Assembly: GCA_963747765.1 (NCBI GenBank)
Contig: CAVVGH010000005.1
Span: forward strand, 248,001 to 312,000
Direction: 5' to 3'
DNA length: 64,000 nt
Origin: VRUE01 sp963747765
Lineage (GTDB): Bacteria; Actinomycetota; Thermoleophilia; Solirubrobacterales; 70-9
Position 1 is the first letter of the stretch. The number at the start of each line of letters is the position of its first letter. The position numbers were made by a program, and so were the translations under genes. Under the pieces are notes generated by a model. The model did not search any database, was not told the DNA's origin, and was given only the letters and a program-made list of their open reading frames with translations. Positions 51,298 through 59,204 of this stretch are shown here, piece after piece.

Positions 51298-51854
51298 CAG
51301 AAAGCCACCTCGATGATGAAGATACCAAGCGCGAGACCGACCGCAAGGAGTCCGGTGAGGAACAGCATGCCTGCCCAGCGCAGTGTGGCCGCGGCTTTGT
51401 CGCCCGCCCTCGTGGTGTAGTCGATCGAGATCAGGAGCCCGTTGATCGTTCGGATATGGATCCGCCAGAGATCGGGCTCATGCGTGAACCGTTCCGTCGT
51501 GTAGTTGGCGATCTCCTGCGCGGAGATATCGGAGACCAGCTGTGAACGAAACGGAGCACCGAGGATCGAGCTGACCAGCGCAGTGATCAGGAGAGCCGTC
51601 CCGGCCAACAAGGCGATGCCGGCGACGTCGCGGGGCACGCCGCCAAGGGCGGTAAGGATTCGGTCTGCGTTGCCGCCGACGAGAGCGACCACGGCTGCCG
51701 CGAATCCGGCAAGCTGGCCACCGCGAGATCGCAACGACTGGACCCGCTCCCGCAGATCGTCGAGCAGCGCCTCCGCTTGCAGCACGTACCAGGCGATTGC
51801 CTCCCGATTCGGCTCTCTGGGTGGCTGTGAAGCGGTTTCACTCTCTCCCGTCAC
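51297..51854 (-). CDS. Small multi-TM protein with N-terminal helix (same plan as 45796-46263)
   Basis: 185 residues from GTG 51854. The N-terminal helix YVLQAEALLDDLRERVQSLR resembles the matching helix of the 45796-46263 protein. TM segments QLAGFAAAVVALVGG and IALLAGTALLITALVSSIL are followed by a soluble part (AQEIANYTTERFTHEPDLWR) and a C-terminal TM (LFLTGLLAVGLALGIFIIEV). The boundary motif GGGGGGAGAC lies about 38 bp upstream. Likely a membrane effector or sensor; unproven. Confidence 0.65.
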   Translation of the reverse strand: MTGESETASQPPREPNREAIAWYVLQAEALLDDLRERVQSLRSRGGQLAGFAAAVVALVGGNADRILTALGGVPRDVAGIALLAGTALLITALVSSILGAPFRSQLVSDISAQEIANYTTERFTHEPDLWRIHIRTINGLLISIDYTTRAGDKAAATLRWAGMLFLTGLLAVGLALGIFIIEVAF

Positions 51855-51890
51855 TCACTGTCAAGTGTTTGGCGGCCAAGAGTCTCCCCC

Positions 51891-51901
51891 CGGATGAACA
51901 C
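51891..51901 (-). repeat. Boundary motif GGGGGGAGACT, copy 2
   Basis: Minus-strand GGGGGGAGACTCTTGGCCGC, then ACTTGACAGTGAGTG into the start codon. Compare ACTTTTC..CTTGGACAGTAGGTG at copy 1: motif and leader are both conserved. Confidence 0.6.
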
Positions 51902-52020
51902 TCGGCACCGAGCCGCCACGTCTGCTCACCGGCGTCCGGGCTGGCGATCACCCCGTCGACCTTGCGCAGCAGCGGGAAGGCGTCGGCGACGACGCCGGTC
52001 GGCGCCGTGTCGACCGGCTC
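51902..52020 (-). pseudogene. BY-kinase Walker B fragment
   Basis: Encodes DTAPTGVVADAFPLLRKVDG, matching DSPPTGVVSDAFPLLSQVDG of the intact kinase at 26054. Confidence 0.65.
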
Positions 52021-52360
52021 TACCCGCGTCCCAATCGCCAGCGCCTGATCTTTCCGCCTTGGGTCGGCGGGGGAGCGGGCGGCAGGCGTGTGCCGTCCAA
52101 AACGGCGCGCGGCGCAGTCTCGACCATCCACTCGACGCGGGAGGGACCGATCAGGTCCCGCGCTGCCTTGAGCGCCCACCATTCCGGAGCCCGCACGGCG
52201 CCTTCGGCGCTATGGGCGTCGGAGGCGATCACGTGTGCGAGGCCCTCGCGCAGCAGATCGTGCGCCAACCGCGCCGATCGCGAGCGCCGCGGCGACTCTG
52301 CGAGCGAGCCCACGGTGATCTGCACCAGCACGCCGCGGACTCCAACAGGTGCTCCTCGAA
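52010..52360 (-). pseudogene. CpsB-type phosphatase fragment
   Basis: VQITVGSLAESPRRSRSARL to PPPTQGGKIRRWRLGRG repeats the C-terminal half seen at 46425. It is joined to HFEEHLLES sequence out of order at 52336-52360. Confidence 0.65.
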
Positions 52361-52453
52361 AATCAGCATCTTCTTGGCGAGCCCGTCGGGCGCGCCCATC
52401 GAGGTGGCGACGATCGCCTTCGGCATGTCGATCGGCCCGGAGTGTCTGCGAAG
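52361..52453 (-). pseudogene. Unidentified gene scrap
   Basis: DMPKAIVATSMGAPDGLAKK is open but not recognised. Confidence 0.3.
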
Positions 52454-52792
52454 TTAGAGAACGACGAGCTCGCGCTCGGGGTGCTTGGCCGAGCCGAACT
52501 CGAAGCCGAGGACGGCACGGGCGCCGAAGGCGTCACCCAGCTTCTTGAGGGTCTGCGGGCTGGTGGCGTGCTGGCCGCTCTCAATGCGAGAGATCGCCGA
52601 CGCCGTTGTGCCCATGCGGGCGGCCAGCTCTGCCTGTGTCAAGCCGAGAGCAGCGCGACGCATGATGACGATGCGGGCCAGCTCCTCGTATGGAGCGAGG
52701 CGGTCGTACTCGGCCCTGAACTCGGGGTCCTCGAGAGACTGCTTGATGTCCTCCGAAACGGACTTTCCAACGGGGCTGATCTGCTTGCTCAT
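52454..52792 (-). CDS. higA: HigA-type XRE antitoxin, copy 1
   Basis: 112 residues. The HTH lies in RRAALGLTQAELAARMGTTA with SAISRIESGQHATSP, typical of HigA/XRE antitoxins; the C-terminus ARAVLGFEFGSAKHPERELV is a short beta tail. Toxin gene precedes antitoxin gene, the HigBA order. A palindrome (52813-52830) lies just upstream. Almost identical to 60893-61231. Confidence 0.85.
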   Translation of the reverse strand: MSKQISPVGKSVSEDIKQSLEDPEFRAEYDRLAPYEELARIVIMRRAALGLTQAELAARMGTTASAISRIESGQHATSPQTLKKLGDAFGARAVLGFEFGSAKHPERELVVL

Positions 52793-52812
52793 CGTTTACC
52801 TCTGCTTGGCAG

Positions 52813-52830
52813 GTTAGCAGCGATGCTAAC
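52813..52830 (-). promoter_or_regulatory. Operator-like palindrome between higB and higA, copy 1
   Basis: GTTAGCA-GCGA-TGCTAAC overlaps the end of the toxin gene and precedes the antitoxin start by 20 bp. In the second copy (about 61252-61269) one loop base is changed (C to T) while the arms are kept. Confidence 0.65.
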
Positions 52831-53248
52831 AATGGTCACGGGGGTCAAGGGGCATCGCGGTCTCGGCGGTGCGCGGTGGTTTCCGAGGATGGGCGTCCAT
52901 CCGCGCCTTGAAGTCCGCCCAGCGTTCCTGGGCGATCTTGATCTCCGCCTGCGGCAGCTTCGCCGTCTTCTTCGGAAAGAGGTGCAACAGGACGATCAGA
53001 CGTTTGGAGCGGCGGTAGAGCACGCGATAGTGGTCGGTACCCATGTGGCAGCGCAGCTCCCGCAGGTCACCCTCGACCTGGGAGCTGTGGGGGAATGGCA
53101 GGTGAGGCACCGCATCGGAGAGGTCGTTAAGCCTGTCGATCTGGCGTTTCAGCGCAGCGCGGGGCTTGGCATCGAGTCCGGCCACGAACTCCAAGACGGG
53201 TTCGCCGCCGTCGGTGGCTCGGTAGTAGACGGCCTGGAGCGCATTCAC
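52826..53248 (-). CDS. higB: HigB/Gp49-like mRNA interferase toxin, copy 1
   Basis: 140 residues from GTG 53248. VYYRATDGGEPVLEFVAGLD, HSSQVEGDLRELRCHMGTDH, YRVLYRRSKRLIVLLHLFPK and EIKIAQERWADFKAR are motifs of phage-derived Gp49/HigB RelE-fold toxins, including the basic residues expected to contact mRNA in the ribosome. Ends differ in the two copies after RKPPR. Confidence 0.85.
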   Translation of the reverse strand: MNALQAVYYRATDGGEPVLEFVAGLDAKPRAALKRQIDRLNDLSDAVPHLPFPHSSQVEGDLRELRCHMGTDHYRVLYRRSKRLIVLLHLFPKKTAKLPQAEIKIAQERWADFKARMDAHPRKPPRTAETAMPLDPRDHC

Positions 53249-53387
53249 GGGCCACCCGCGATATGTAAACGCTGCTTCACGGAGAGCAGGCTATGGTCGC
53301 TTGCGGCGTTTTGTCGTCACCGCTCGCGATTCGGGGCAATAGGAATAGCTGAGGGCATGCACCTTTATCAAGGCGCCAGCGCCCCAA
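53249..53387 (-). promoter_or_regulatory. Upstream region of higBA
   Basis: 139 bp duplicated in both copies; it should hold the promoter. No clear consensus. Confidence 0.35.
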
Positions 53388-53545
53388 AACTCTCCCCCGC
53401 GCGGACGATCGGCGCGCCTCGCGGGAGGCGATCCCCAGCGGCTCATTTCTATGAGCCGCTGGGGACAGGTGTTCAGTCAGGGGTGAAAACAGGCTGCAGA
53501 TGGCTCTGGAGAGCCAAGTGGCTACGGACAGTCTGTCCGTAGCCC
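53388..53545. other. Structured region: boundary motif plus strong hairpins, copy 1
   Basis: After the motif AACTCTCCCCC come a 13-bp stem (CCCCAGCGGCTCA / TGAGCCGCTGGGG, 53430-53465) and another stem GGCTACGGACA-GTC-TGTCCGTAGCC (about 53518-53543). The first hairpin has a counterpart at 55687-55720 with paired compensatory changes. It could be an RNA element or the end of a mobile unit. Confidence 0.5.
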
Positions 53546-53689
53546 TGGACGCAGACGGGAGGTTTCTTACCTGCTGCGAGATTTGTCGTCGCGCATCTGT
53601 GATGCGCTCGGAGGGCGAACCGGCGGCAACACCAACAACTCTCGTGAGGTAATACGCCTGAGGGGTCGTGAATTAACAGCTATGGGAGG
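53546..53689. other. Duplicated spacer
   Basis: No gene; identical in the second copy at about 61990-62125. Confidence 0.3.
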
Positions 53690-53800
53690 TGACGAGCAGC
53701 GAGCGCATGTCGCTGTCGACGTTGAAGTAACGCAGCGAGGCCCGCATCGTGCGGAAGGACTCGTTCTCCATGAAGGGCAGCTCCGCCTACGCAGGAAGAC
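53690..53800 (-). pseudogene. BY-kinase fragment
   Basis: ELPFMENESFRTMRASLRYF and NVDSDMRSLLVTS match residues about 290-322 of the kinase at 26054. Another copy is at 62130-62225 and a shorter scrap near 59868-59895. Confidence 0.7.
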
Positions 53801-53845
53801 CTCGCGGGGCGCCGTCCTCGATCATCGGTCCATGTTGGAAGAGGT

Positions 53846-54136
53846 TCAGGATTTGACGTAGCGGGCAACGGCCTCGCGGGCGAGGTCGCTGACCGAGCGC
53901 CCTTCTTTCTTGGCGCGCTTCTGCGCTTCTCGGTAGAGGTCGGGCGTCGTCCGGAAGCTCATGCGGGGGGAAACCCCACCGCCAGCGAGCGAAGGACGGC
54001 CAACCCGGCGCCGCTTCGCCTTCGAGAGGTCGTAGCCGCGCTCTGCCTCGGCAGCGAGAGCATCGGCGATCTCGGGGGTGATCTCCGTCCCCGACTTCGT
54101 CTTCGGATTCTTGCGGGTCGCTTTCACCTTCGCCAT
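53846..54136 (-). CDS. CopG/RHH-type antitoxin-like protein
   Basis: 96 residues from ATG 54136 with AGGAGG about 7 bases upstream. N-terminal part AKVKATRKNPKTKSGTEITP; C-terminal ribbon-helix-helix-like MSFRTTPDLYREAQKRAKKE with GRSVSDLAREAVARYV. This matches antitoxins of BrnA/HicB/CopG type. No toxin follows; the toxin-like frame at 54297 is on the opposite strand. Confidence 0.7.
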   Translation of the reverse strand: MAKVKATRKNPKTKSGTEITPEIADALAAEAERGYDLSKAKRRRVGRPSLAGGGVSPRMSFRTTPDLYREAQKRAKKEGRSVSDLAREAVARYVKS

Positions 54137-54296
54137 CTCTTCGCCTCCTCGTACTACTTGCTCACGGGATATCCGGTGCTTGGTCGCGGCGCGGGTCCAC
54201 TGCAGATTCACGCGGGAAGCTTGGGCCGTCGCCGCGATGCGCCGCCTCGCGATCGTCGCATGCGACTGTCCGCGCCAGCTCGGATGATGATCGCGG

Positions 54297-55031
54297 GTGA
54301 GCAAGCGCAGGAAACCCAAGCAGCCGTCGAAGCGCCGACGCAAGATCGTTGCGCGCGGAACTCCAGCGGGCTGGAACGTCGCATGGCACCCAAAGGCGCT
54401 CGATGAGAAGAACGCAATCGAGGATGCCGCTGAGCGCGTGGGGATCGCGCATGTGATCGAGAAGCTGGAAGTCGACGGCCCAGTCCTGCGAAGTCCACAT
54501 CAGAGTGGCGTCATGGGCGAGGAGGGGTCGGGCCTGCGAGAGCTGCGGCCCCGGCGAGGAAGGAGCCGATGGCGGCCGATCTATCGCCAAGGAGAAGGAG
54601 TAGCCTGGGACGGGCAATTACAAGCGTGTTATCGGAGATTTCGAAAGTCGAAGATGGCTGATCAACTCATATCCAATGACGACGTTCTCGCGAAGGACCT
54701 GCGCGATCCCGAGTTCCGTGCGGAGTGGGAGCGGACGGCCCTGGCACGGTGGCTCGCGGTCGAGGTAGCCCACTACCGAGCCGAGCACGACCTCTCCCAG
54801 CGCCAGCTCGCAGAGCGGCTGGGGGTACATCAGTCCGACGTCGCCCGCATGGAGACCGGGGAGCACGCGCCGAGCCTGGAGCGGCTGGTCAGGGTCGCCA
54901 GCGGCCTCGACATCGAGCTGATGATCGACATCCGCCCCGAGAAGAAGGCGGCCCAGTTGCCGAAGAAGCGAGCCCTCGATGCTGGGTCCTTGGCCGTAGG
55001 TGGCTGCGAGGTCGTTCTCGCCACCGCATAG
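54297..55031 (+). CDS. HigB-like toxin fragment read through in frame into an XRE antitoxin
   Basis: 244 residues from GTG 54297. Residues 20-105 (GWNVAWHPKALDEKNAIEDA, GSGLRELRPRRGRSRWRPIY) fit the N-terminal two-thirds of a Gp49/HigB toxin, whose end is lost. The same frame continues into MADQLISNDDVLAKDLRDPE and an XRE HTH (AEHDLSQRQLAERLGVHQSD). ATG 54654 would make the antitoxin alone. A deletion that fused the pair is the simplest view; the last 20 residues look random. Confidence 0.65.
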   Translation: MSKRRKPKQPSKRRRKIVARGTPAGWNVAWHPKALDEKNAIEDAAERVGIAHVIEKLEVDGPVLRSPHQSGVMGEEGSGLRELRPRRGRSRWRPIYRQGEGVAWDGQLQACYRRFRKSKMADQLISNDDVLAKDLRDPEFRAEWERTALARWLAVEVAHYRAEHDLSQRQLAERLGVHQSDVARMETGEHAPSLERLVRVASGLDIELMIDIRPEKKAAQLPKKRALDAGSLAVGGCEVVLATA

Positions 55032-55190
55032 CCGCGAAGAACGCCTGCACAGCGTCGTAGCCGAAGCGCGCCGCCGGCCTCACCGCACCGCCAAGCTCTC
55101 CCGAAAGCTCTCCACCGCCGTCTCAGCCCCTCCGCCAGCGGCACCTGGGCCTCGAACCCGATCAGCGCCCGCCCCCGTGCCGCAATCCGC
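55032..55190 (-). pseudogene. Epimerase C-terminal fragment
   Basis: EAQVPLAEGLRR and AVESFRESL-like sequence repeat the end of the GDP-fucose-synthase-like gene, with a missing base compared with 48860 that breaks the frame. Confidence 0.5.
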
Positions 55191-55358
55191 TCAGGCCTTG
55201 CGCAGGACGTGAGCCCGGAGCCATGCCACCGCCCTCTTCGGCGAAGGGATGATTTCGCCACGTATCTCGGGACTGCCGAGACCAGGAGTGGGAGGCGGAG
55301 GCGGAGGCGGAGCATCGCCACGTGGAACGTCTTGTCTTGGTTGCGGCGCGTTTGCCAT
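55191..55358 (-). CDS. Proline-rich 55-residue micro-protein, second copy
   Basis: Same as 45626-45793 with only a few changes (for example RAVAWLRAH for RAAAWLWAH). Its start is intact while the membrane gene before it is decayed. Confidence 0.55.
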   Translation of the reverse strand: MANAPQPRQDVPRGDAPPPPPPPTPGLGSPEIRGEIIPSPKRAVAWLRAHVLRKA

Positions 55359-55360
55359 GG

Positions 55361-55627
55361 CTAGAGCAAGCTACCACCCAGTAGGGCAACCAACGACAAG
55401 GTGAGACGGCGGTAGACCTCAGGCATGTCGCCGCGAACCGAATGGAGTCCCAGGTACAGCCCAACGCCCGTCTCCGCAAAGGTCAGCTCTTCCTTGGGCA
55501 GCAGGATGAAGACGCTAGCCCCAATCGAGGCGATGAAGGCGCCGAGGGCGAGGGCAGCCAGCGTGGAGGGCCTTGGATGCTGCGCAGCGCAGCCTCGTAG
55601 GCAAGTCGCTCAAACGCCCCTGTCACG
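55361..55627 (-). pseudogene. Decayed copy of the 155-residue membrane protein gene
   Basis: The 5' end (AFERLAYEAALRS, GTG 55627) and parts of the middle (ETGVGLYLGLHSVRGDMPEV) match 45796-46263, but the TM hairpin and most of the C-terminal segment are missing. Confidence 0.7.
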
Positions 55628-55650
55628 CCCTTTCAAGGGCCTGGCGGCGC

Positions 55651-55730
55651 AAACTCTCCCCCGTGCAGACGATCGGCGTGCCTCGTGGGAGCGTTCCCCG
55701 ACGGCTCATCTCGATGAGCCGTCGGGGACA
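55651..55730. other. Boundary motif plus hairpin with compensatory changes, copy 3
   Basis: AACTCTCCCCC then GACGATCGGCGTGCCTCG and the stem CCCCGACGGCTCA / TGAGCCGTCGGGG. Compared with 53430-53465, bases 5-6 of the stem change on both sides so pairing is kept. Confidence 0.55.
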
Positions 55731-55797
55731 GGCGTTCAAAGCGCTCCACTCGGAGGGCGCCGAATACGGGCGAGCCGCAGCAGGCACAATTGCGCCA

Positions 55798-56406
55798 ATG
55801 CCAGCCCACGACGACCATGACCTCACGGAGGACGGCCTGGTCCGGGCCCGCGAGCTTGTCCCGATCGCTTGCGTCGATGTCCTGCCGTGGCGGCGCGCCG
55901 AGGGCTGCGCACCCGAGGTCTGCCTCATCGAGCGACTGGACCGCCCGGGTCAATGGAACCTCGTCGGCGGGCGCATCAGGCGCGGCGAGCAAGCAGATGC
56001 CGCGGTGCGGCGCCATCTGCTCTCAACGCTCGGTCCGAGAATCAGCTGGACCAGGAATGACTTCAGCCGTCCAGAGGTCGTAGGCCAGCACTTCTCAGAG
56101 TGCACCGCGGGCTACGGGTTTGACCCCAGACACCGCGATGGCGTGACGATCACCGACGCCGACGGCAACCCGGTTCAGCGCGACGCCGAGCAGGTCGAAT
56201 GGGACGCTGCCGCCGCTGAGAAGGGCGGCTACGAGACGTTCATGCTGAAGGAGATCCACGAGCAGGCCGACGCCGTCGCCGAGACGATCGTCGACCGCCT
56301 CCCGACCGACGACGGAGTCGACCTCGACGTCGACCTGGAGGACTCCTTCCTGCGGGGCCTGCGGCGGGTCGTGATCGTCGATCACGAGGACCACGCCACG
56401 GCGTAG
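55798..56406 (+). CDS. NUDIX-like hydrolase (DUF4916-type)
   Basis: 202 residues from ATG 55798. VPIACVDVLPWRRAEGCAPE, CLIERLDRPGQWNLVGGRIR and RGEQADAAVRRHLLSTLG correspond to the NUDIX fold, but the usual REUXEE box is replaced by RRHLLS, so hydrolase activity is uncertain. The second half (DGVTITDADGNPVQRDAEQV to the acidic end) looks unrelated to NUDIX proteins and may come from another gene. A frameshifted copy is at 58638 and a scrap at 49760. Confidence 0.6.
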   Translation: MPAHDDHDLTEDGLVRARELVPIACVDVLPWRRAEGCAPEVCLIERLDRPGQWNLVGGRIRRGEQADAAVRRHLLSTLGPRISWTRNDFSRPEVVGQHFSECTAGYGFDPRHRDGVTITDADGNPVQRDAEQVEWDAAAAEKGGYETFMLKEIHEQADAVAETIVDRLPTDDGVDLDVDLEDSFLRGLRRVVIVDHEDHATA

Positions 56407-56524
56407 CCGCTTAGATGGACGCATTGAACAACGTTGCGCTGGTGCCGAAGAGGTCTTGGGCTTATGCGCGGTATTTAGCCGCTTTTCCCTTGTTACGCGC
56501 GTTTGTTCTACCATCAAGCTAGAG
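56407..56524 (+). promoter_or_regulatory. Upstream region of the Fic gene
   Basis: TTGAACAACGTTGCG and TTGTTCTACCATCAAGC lie here; no confident promoter. Confidence 0.3.
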
Positions 56525-58024
56525 ATGGCCTCCGCTAAGCGCACTTTCTTGCTCGAACGGCAGCATGAGATCTTCGCCAGCACGACGGAGAGGTCTGCCG
56601 CCGTCAGACGTGCCGTGGCGGCGGGGAAGGCACGTAAAGTTGCCGGCCGTCTCTATACCCGCAACATGGACGACCCCCTCGAGCAGGTCGTCCGCCGCAA
56701 CTGGTCTCGAATCGCCGCCCATTACTTCCCTGGCGCCGTGGTAGTCGACCGCAGCGCATTCGAAGCGCGACCGTCGGCCGACGGCTCACTCTTTCTCGAT
56801 GCCGGTCCCAACTACGCCGGGCGTCGACCCCTTCGCCTACCCGGCCTCACCCTGCGCCCACGTCGGGGACCGGGGCCGGCTCCCAGAGACATGCCCCATC
56901 TGGACGGCCTTCACTTCTCGAGCCGACCCAGAGCCATGCTCGACAACATCCGCCCCTCACGCTCCCGCGGAGGCGTCGCCCGCACCCTCGCCGCGGCAGA
57001 GATCGAGGAAGAGCTGACCCGGACCGCAGCCCTGCGCGGAACCAGCGCGCTCAACGAACTTCGAGATCAGGCGCGCGACCTCGCCGGCCCGCTGGGCGCC
57101 CGCGACGAGATGGCAGCGCTTGACGATCTGATCGGAGCGATTCTCGGCACGAGGGACGTGCCGCTGGCCACCCCTGCAGCTCGCGCCTCACATGCCGGGC
57201 TCGGTTTCGACGCGCGCCGCGTCGAGCTGTTCGAGACACTTCAGGCCGCCCTGCTGAGGGAAGCACTCGAGGGTCGAGCGGACCAGCCCGCGTCGTTCCC
57301 CGCCCTCTCGTTCATCGAGGCCTACTTCTCCAACTGGATAGAGGGCACCGAGTTCGAGCTGCGGGAGGCCGAGCAGATCGTCTTCGAGCGCGCGGTGCCC
57401 GAGGGACGGGTCGAGGACGCCCACGACATCATCGGGACCTTCGATCTGGTCAACGACCCCTTGAAGCGAAAACAGCTCCCCACTGGCCCCGACGGCTTGC
57501 TCGATCTGCTCCGCTCCCACCATTTGCTGATGTTGGAGCGGCGCCCGCAGGCCAGCCCCGGCGCATTCAAGACGCGCGTGAACCGTGCCGGGGGCACCAC
57601 GTTCGTCCATCCGGACCTGGTCGTCGGCACCCTGCGCGAGGGGTACCGCTTCTACGAGACGCTGCCCTCGGGATTGAGCCAGGCGATCTTCCTCATGTTC
57701 GTCGTGTCCGAGGTTCACCCGTTCGCCGACGGAAACGGCCGCGTCGGCCGGGTCTTGATGAACGCAGCCTTGAGCACCGCCGGGAAACAGCGCATCGTGA
57801 TCCCGATCGTCTACCGCGACGATTACCTGCAGGGGTTGCGCGCGCTATCGCGCAATGGCAACCCGCAGCCGCTAATTCGCGTTCTCGATTACGTCCAGGA
57901 CTATGCCGCTGCGATCGACTGGAGCGACCTGAAGACCGCTGAGCGCATGCTCGAGGAGACCAACGCGTTCGTCCCGCCCGACACCGCCGAGGAACGCGGG
58001 GTGCGTCTTCAGCTTCCGGCGTAG
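56525..58024 (+). CDS. Fic-domain AMPylase with N-terminal winged-helix-like region
   Basis: 499 residues from ATG 56525. The Fic core motif HPFADGNGRVGR is complete at 398-409, so AMP transfer should be possible. SNWIEG at 269-274 matches the inhibitory [S/T]xxxE[G/N] motif, here N-terminal to the core, which would hold the enzyme inactive in cis. The first 100 residues (ERSAAVRRAVAAGKARKVAG RLYTRN in part) resemble the winged helix of AbiEi-like regulators. A separate antitoxin gene is not needed and none is seen. Targets unknown. Confidence 0.85.
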   Translation: MASAKRTFLLERQHEIFASTTERSAAVRRAVAAGKARKVAGRLYTRNMDDPLEQVVRRNWSRIAAHYFPGAVVVDRSAFEARPSADGSLFLDAGPNYAGRRPLRLPGLTLRPRRGPGPAPRDMPHLDGLHFSSRPRAMLDNIRPSRSRGGVARTLAAAEIEEELTRTAALRGTSALNELRDQARDLAGPLGARDEMAALDDLIGAILGTRDVPLATPAARASHAGLGFDARRVELFETLQAALLREALEGRADQPASFPALSFIEAYFSNWIEGTEFELREAEQIVFERAVPEGRVEDAHDIIGTFDLVNDPLKRKQLPTGPDGLLDLLRSHHLLMLERRPQASPGAFKTRVNRAGGTTFVHPDLVVGTLREGYRFYETLPSGLSQAIFLMFVVSEVHPFADGNGRVGRVLMNAALSTAGKQRIVIPIVYRDDYLQGLRALSRNGNPQPLIRVLDYVQDYAAAIDWSDLKTAERMLEETNAFVPPDTAEERGVRLQLPA

Positions 58025-58027
58025 GCG

Positions 58028-58110
58028 ACGCGCAGGCTGCTGCCGAAGCTCTCCACCGTCCGCCGCGGCCGACGTTTGAGGTCGCAATCTGCGACCTCAA
58101 AGCGGCTGCC
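58028..58110 (-). pseudogene. Epimerase scrap joined to ORF6N palindrome copy d
   Basis: GGRWRASAAACA in the ORF6N frame is epimerase C-terminal DNA (out of frame) joined at 58075-58101 to the palindrome encoding LRSQIATSN. The palindrome arms (TTTGAGGTCGCA / TGCGACCTCAAA) are perfect. Confidence 0.6.
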
Positions 58111-58186
58111 TCGATGCCTGTGTCCTTGCGGAGTCGGACCTCAGCTCGAAGTCGATGCTCGGCGGCGCCGGTGAAGGCTCGACCGG

Positions 58187-58576
58187 CTACCCGGCTGCCC
58201 GGGCGGGCTCGCGGACCGTGCGGCGGCGGAGCGGCGGGCCGACGGCCGGCTCGAAAAGGCCGTAGAGGACCTCGGCGTCGAGATCGATTTCGCCGGGCCA
58301 TTCGACCGCGTGGGTTTCCTCGTTGACGCGCACCGCGGAGAAGACGTGCGGATCGCGAAGCGCCAAGAAGACGCCGCGGGCCTGCGCGAGCTGATCGCCG
58401 AGGTCGATCTCCTTGACAGCGCCGTCGGAGAAGGTTGCTCGAATGCGAAGGCCCTCCAAGGGGTGAACGGCGGTGACGCTGATGATCTCGGTGCTCACCC
58501 GCCATTCTCGCACGAGCTTGAGGGGCGGCGGGTGATCCCTGAAATACATCTCGATGACGATCCCGTAAGCGGACAC
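58187..58576 (-). CDS. DUF4160-start/DUF2442 fusion protein, second copy
   Basis: 129 residues from GTG 58576. AYGIVIEMYFRDHPPPLKLV (DUF4160 opening) is fused to VSTEIISVTAVHPLEGLRIR and VFSAVRVNEETHAVEWPGEI (DUF2442). It differs from 40853-41302 at few positions. The boundary motif GGGGGAGAGTTT directly touches the GTG. The joined form being present twice shows it was duplicated after fusion. Confidence 0.65.
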   Translation of the reverse strand: MSAYGIVIEMYFRDHPPPLKLVREWRVSTEIISVTAVHPLEGLRIRATFSDGAVKEIDLGDQLAQARGVFLALRDPHVFSAVRVNEETHAVEWPGEIDLDAEVLYGLFEPAVGPPLRRRTVREPARAAG

Positions 58577-58637
58577 AAACTCTCCCCCGCCGATTCGCCA
58601 CGGGACTGTTTCTCCGCTTCAGCGGGCACAATTGCGC

Positions 58638-59049
58638 CAATGGCGGCCCACGACGACCATGACCTCACGGAGAGGGCCTGGTCCGGGCCCGCGAACTTGT
58701 CCCGATCGCCTGCGTCGATGTCCTGCCGTGGCGGCGCGCCGAGGGCAGCGCACCCGAGGTCTGTCTCATCGAGCGACTGGACCGCCCGGGTCAATGGAAC
58801 CTCGTCGGCGGGCGCATCAGGCGCGGCGAGAAGATAGGCGCTGCGCTGCGGCGGCATCTGCTGTCAACGCTCGGTCACGGCGTGAGCTGGGCCAGGCGCG
58901 GGGAGGCGACCATGCACCGTTGGTTTGGCCTCGAGGAGCTACCCGGACGCGGCCAAGTCGGATACGACCAAGCAGACGTGCTCTGCCGGCTGATTCCGGC
59001 AGTGCAGCGCCAGGTCGGGCTCTCAGGGGATTCCTCGCTACCGGCCTGA
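58638..59049 (+). pseudogene. NUDIX-like gene copy with frameshift
   Basis: AAHDDHDLTE repeats the start of 55798, then one base is missing near 58672 and the frame is lost. The correct frame resumes (VPIACVDVLPWRRAEGSAPE) and ends in a different C-terminus (MHRWFGLEELPGRGQVGYDQ), which may be the original one. Confidence 0.65.
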
Positions 59050-59097
59050 GCGCGACGGCGGCTGTCGGGCGAGGGGCCAGAGGCCAGCGCCCTCAGC

Positions 59098-59204
59098 CGA
59101 CCGGCATGACTGCCCGGAAGCTCTCCACAGTCGCCCGCAGCCCCTCCGCCAGCGGCACCCGGGTCTCGAAGCCGACCGTCTCGGCCAGGTCGCGGATCTT
59201 CGTG
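59098..59204 (-). pseudogene. Epimerase C-terminal fragment
   Basis: IRDLAETVGFETRVPLAEGL RRATVESFRAVMPVG-like end (read in parts), another copy of the GDP-fucose-synthase-like C-terminus. It joins palindrome copy e on its right. Confidence 0.6.

Larger units (their letters stand above)
52452..53790. repeat. Segmental duplication, copy 1 (pairs with 60891-62222)
   Basis: About 1.33 kb containing the HigA gene, HigB gene, a structured region and a BY-kinase scrap, repeated in direct orientation at 60891-62222 with only scattered base changes. Confidence 0.9.

Noticed and set aside
53690..53800. Independent short gene for the BY-kinase fragment
   Set aside because: It aligns only with an internal part of the kinase and has no own start or end.
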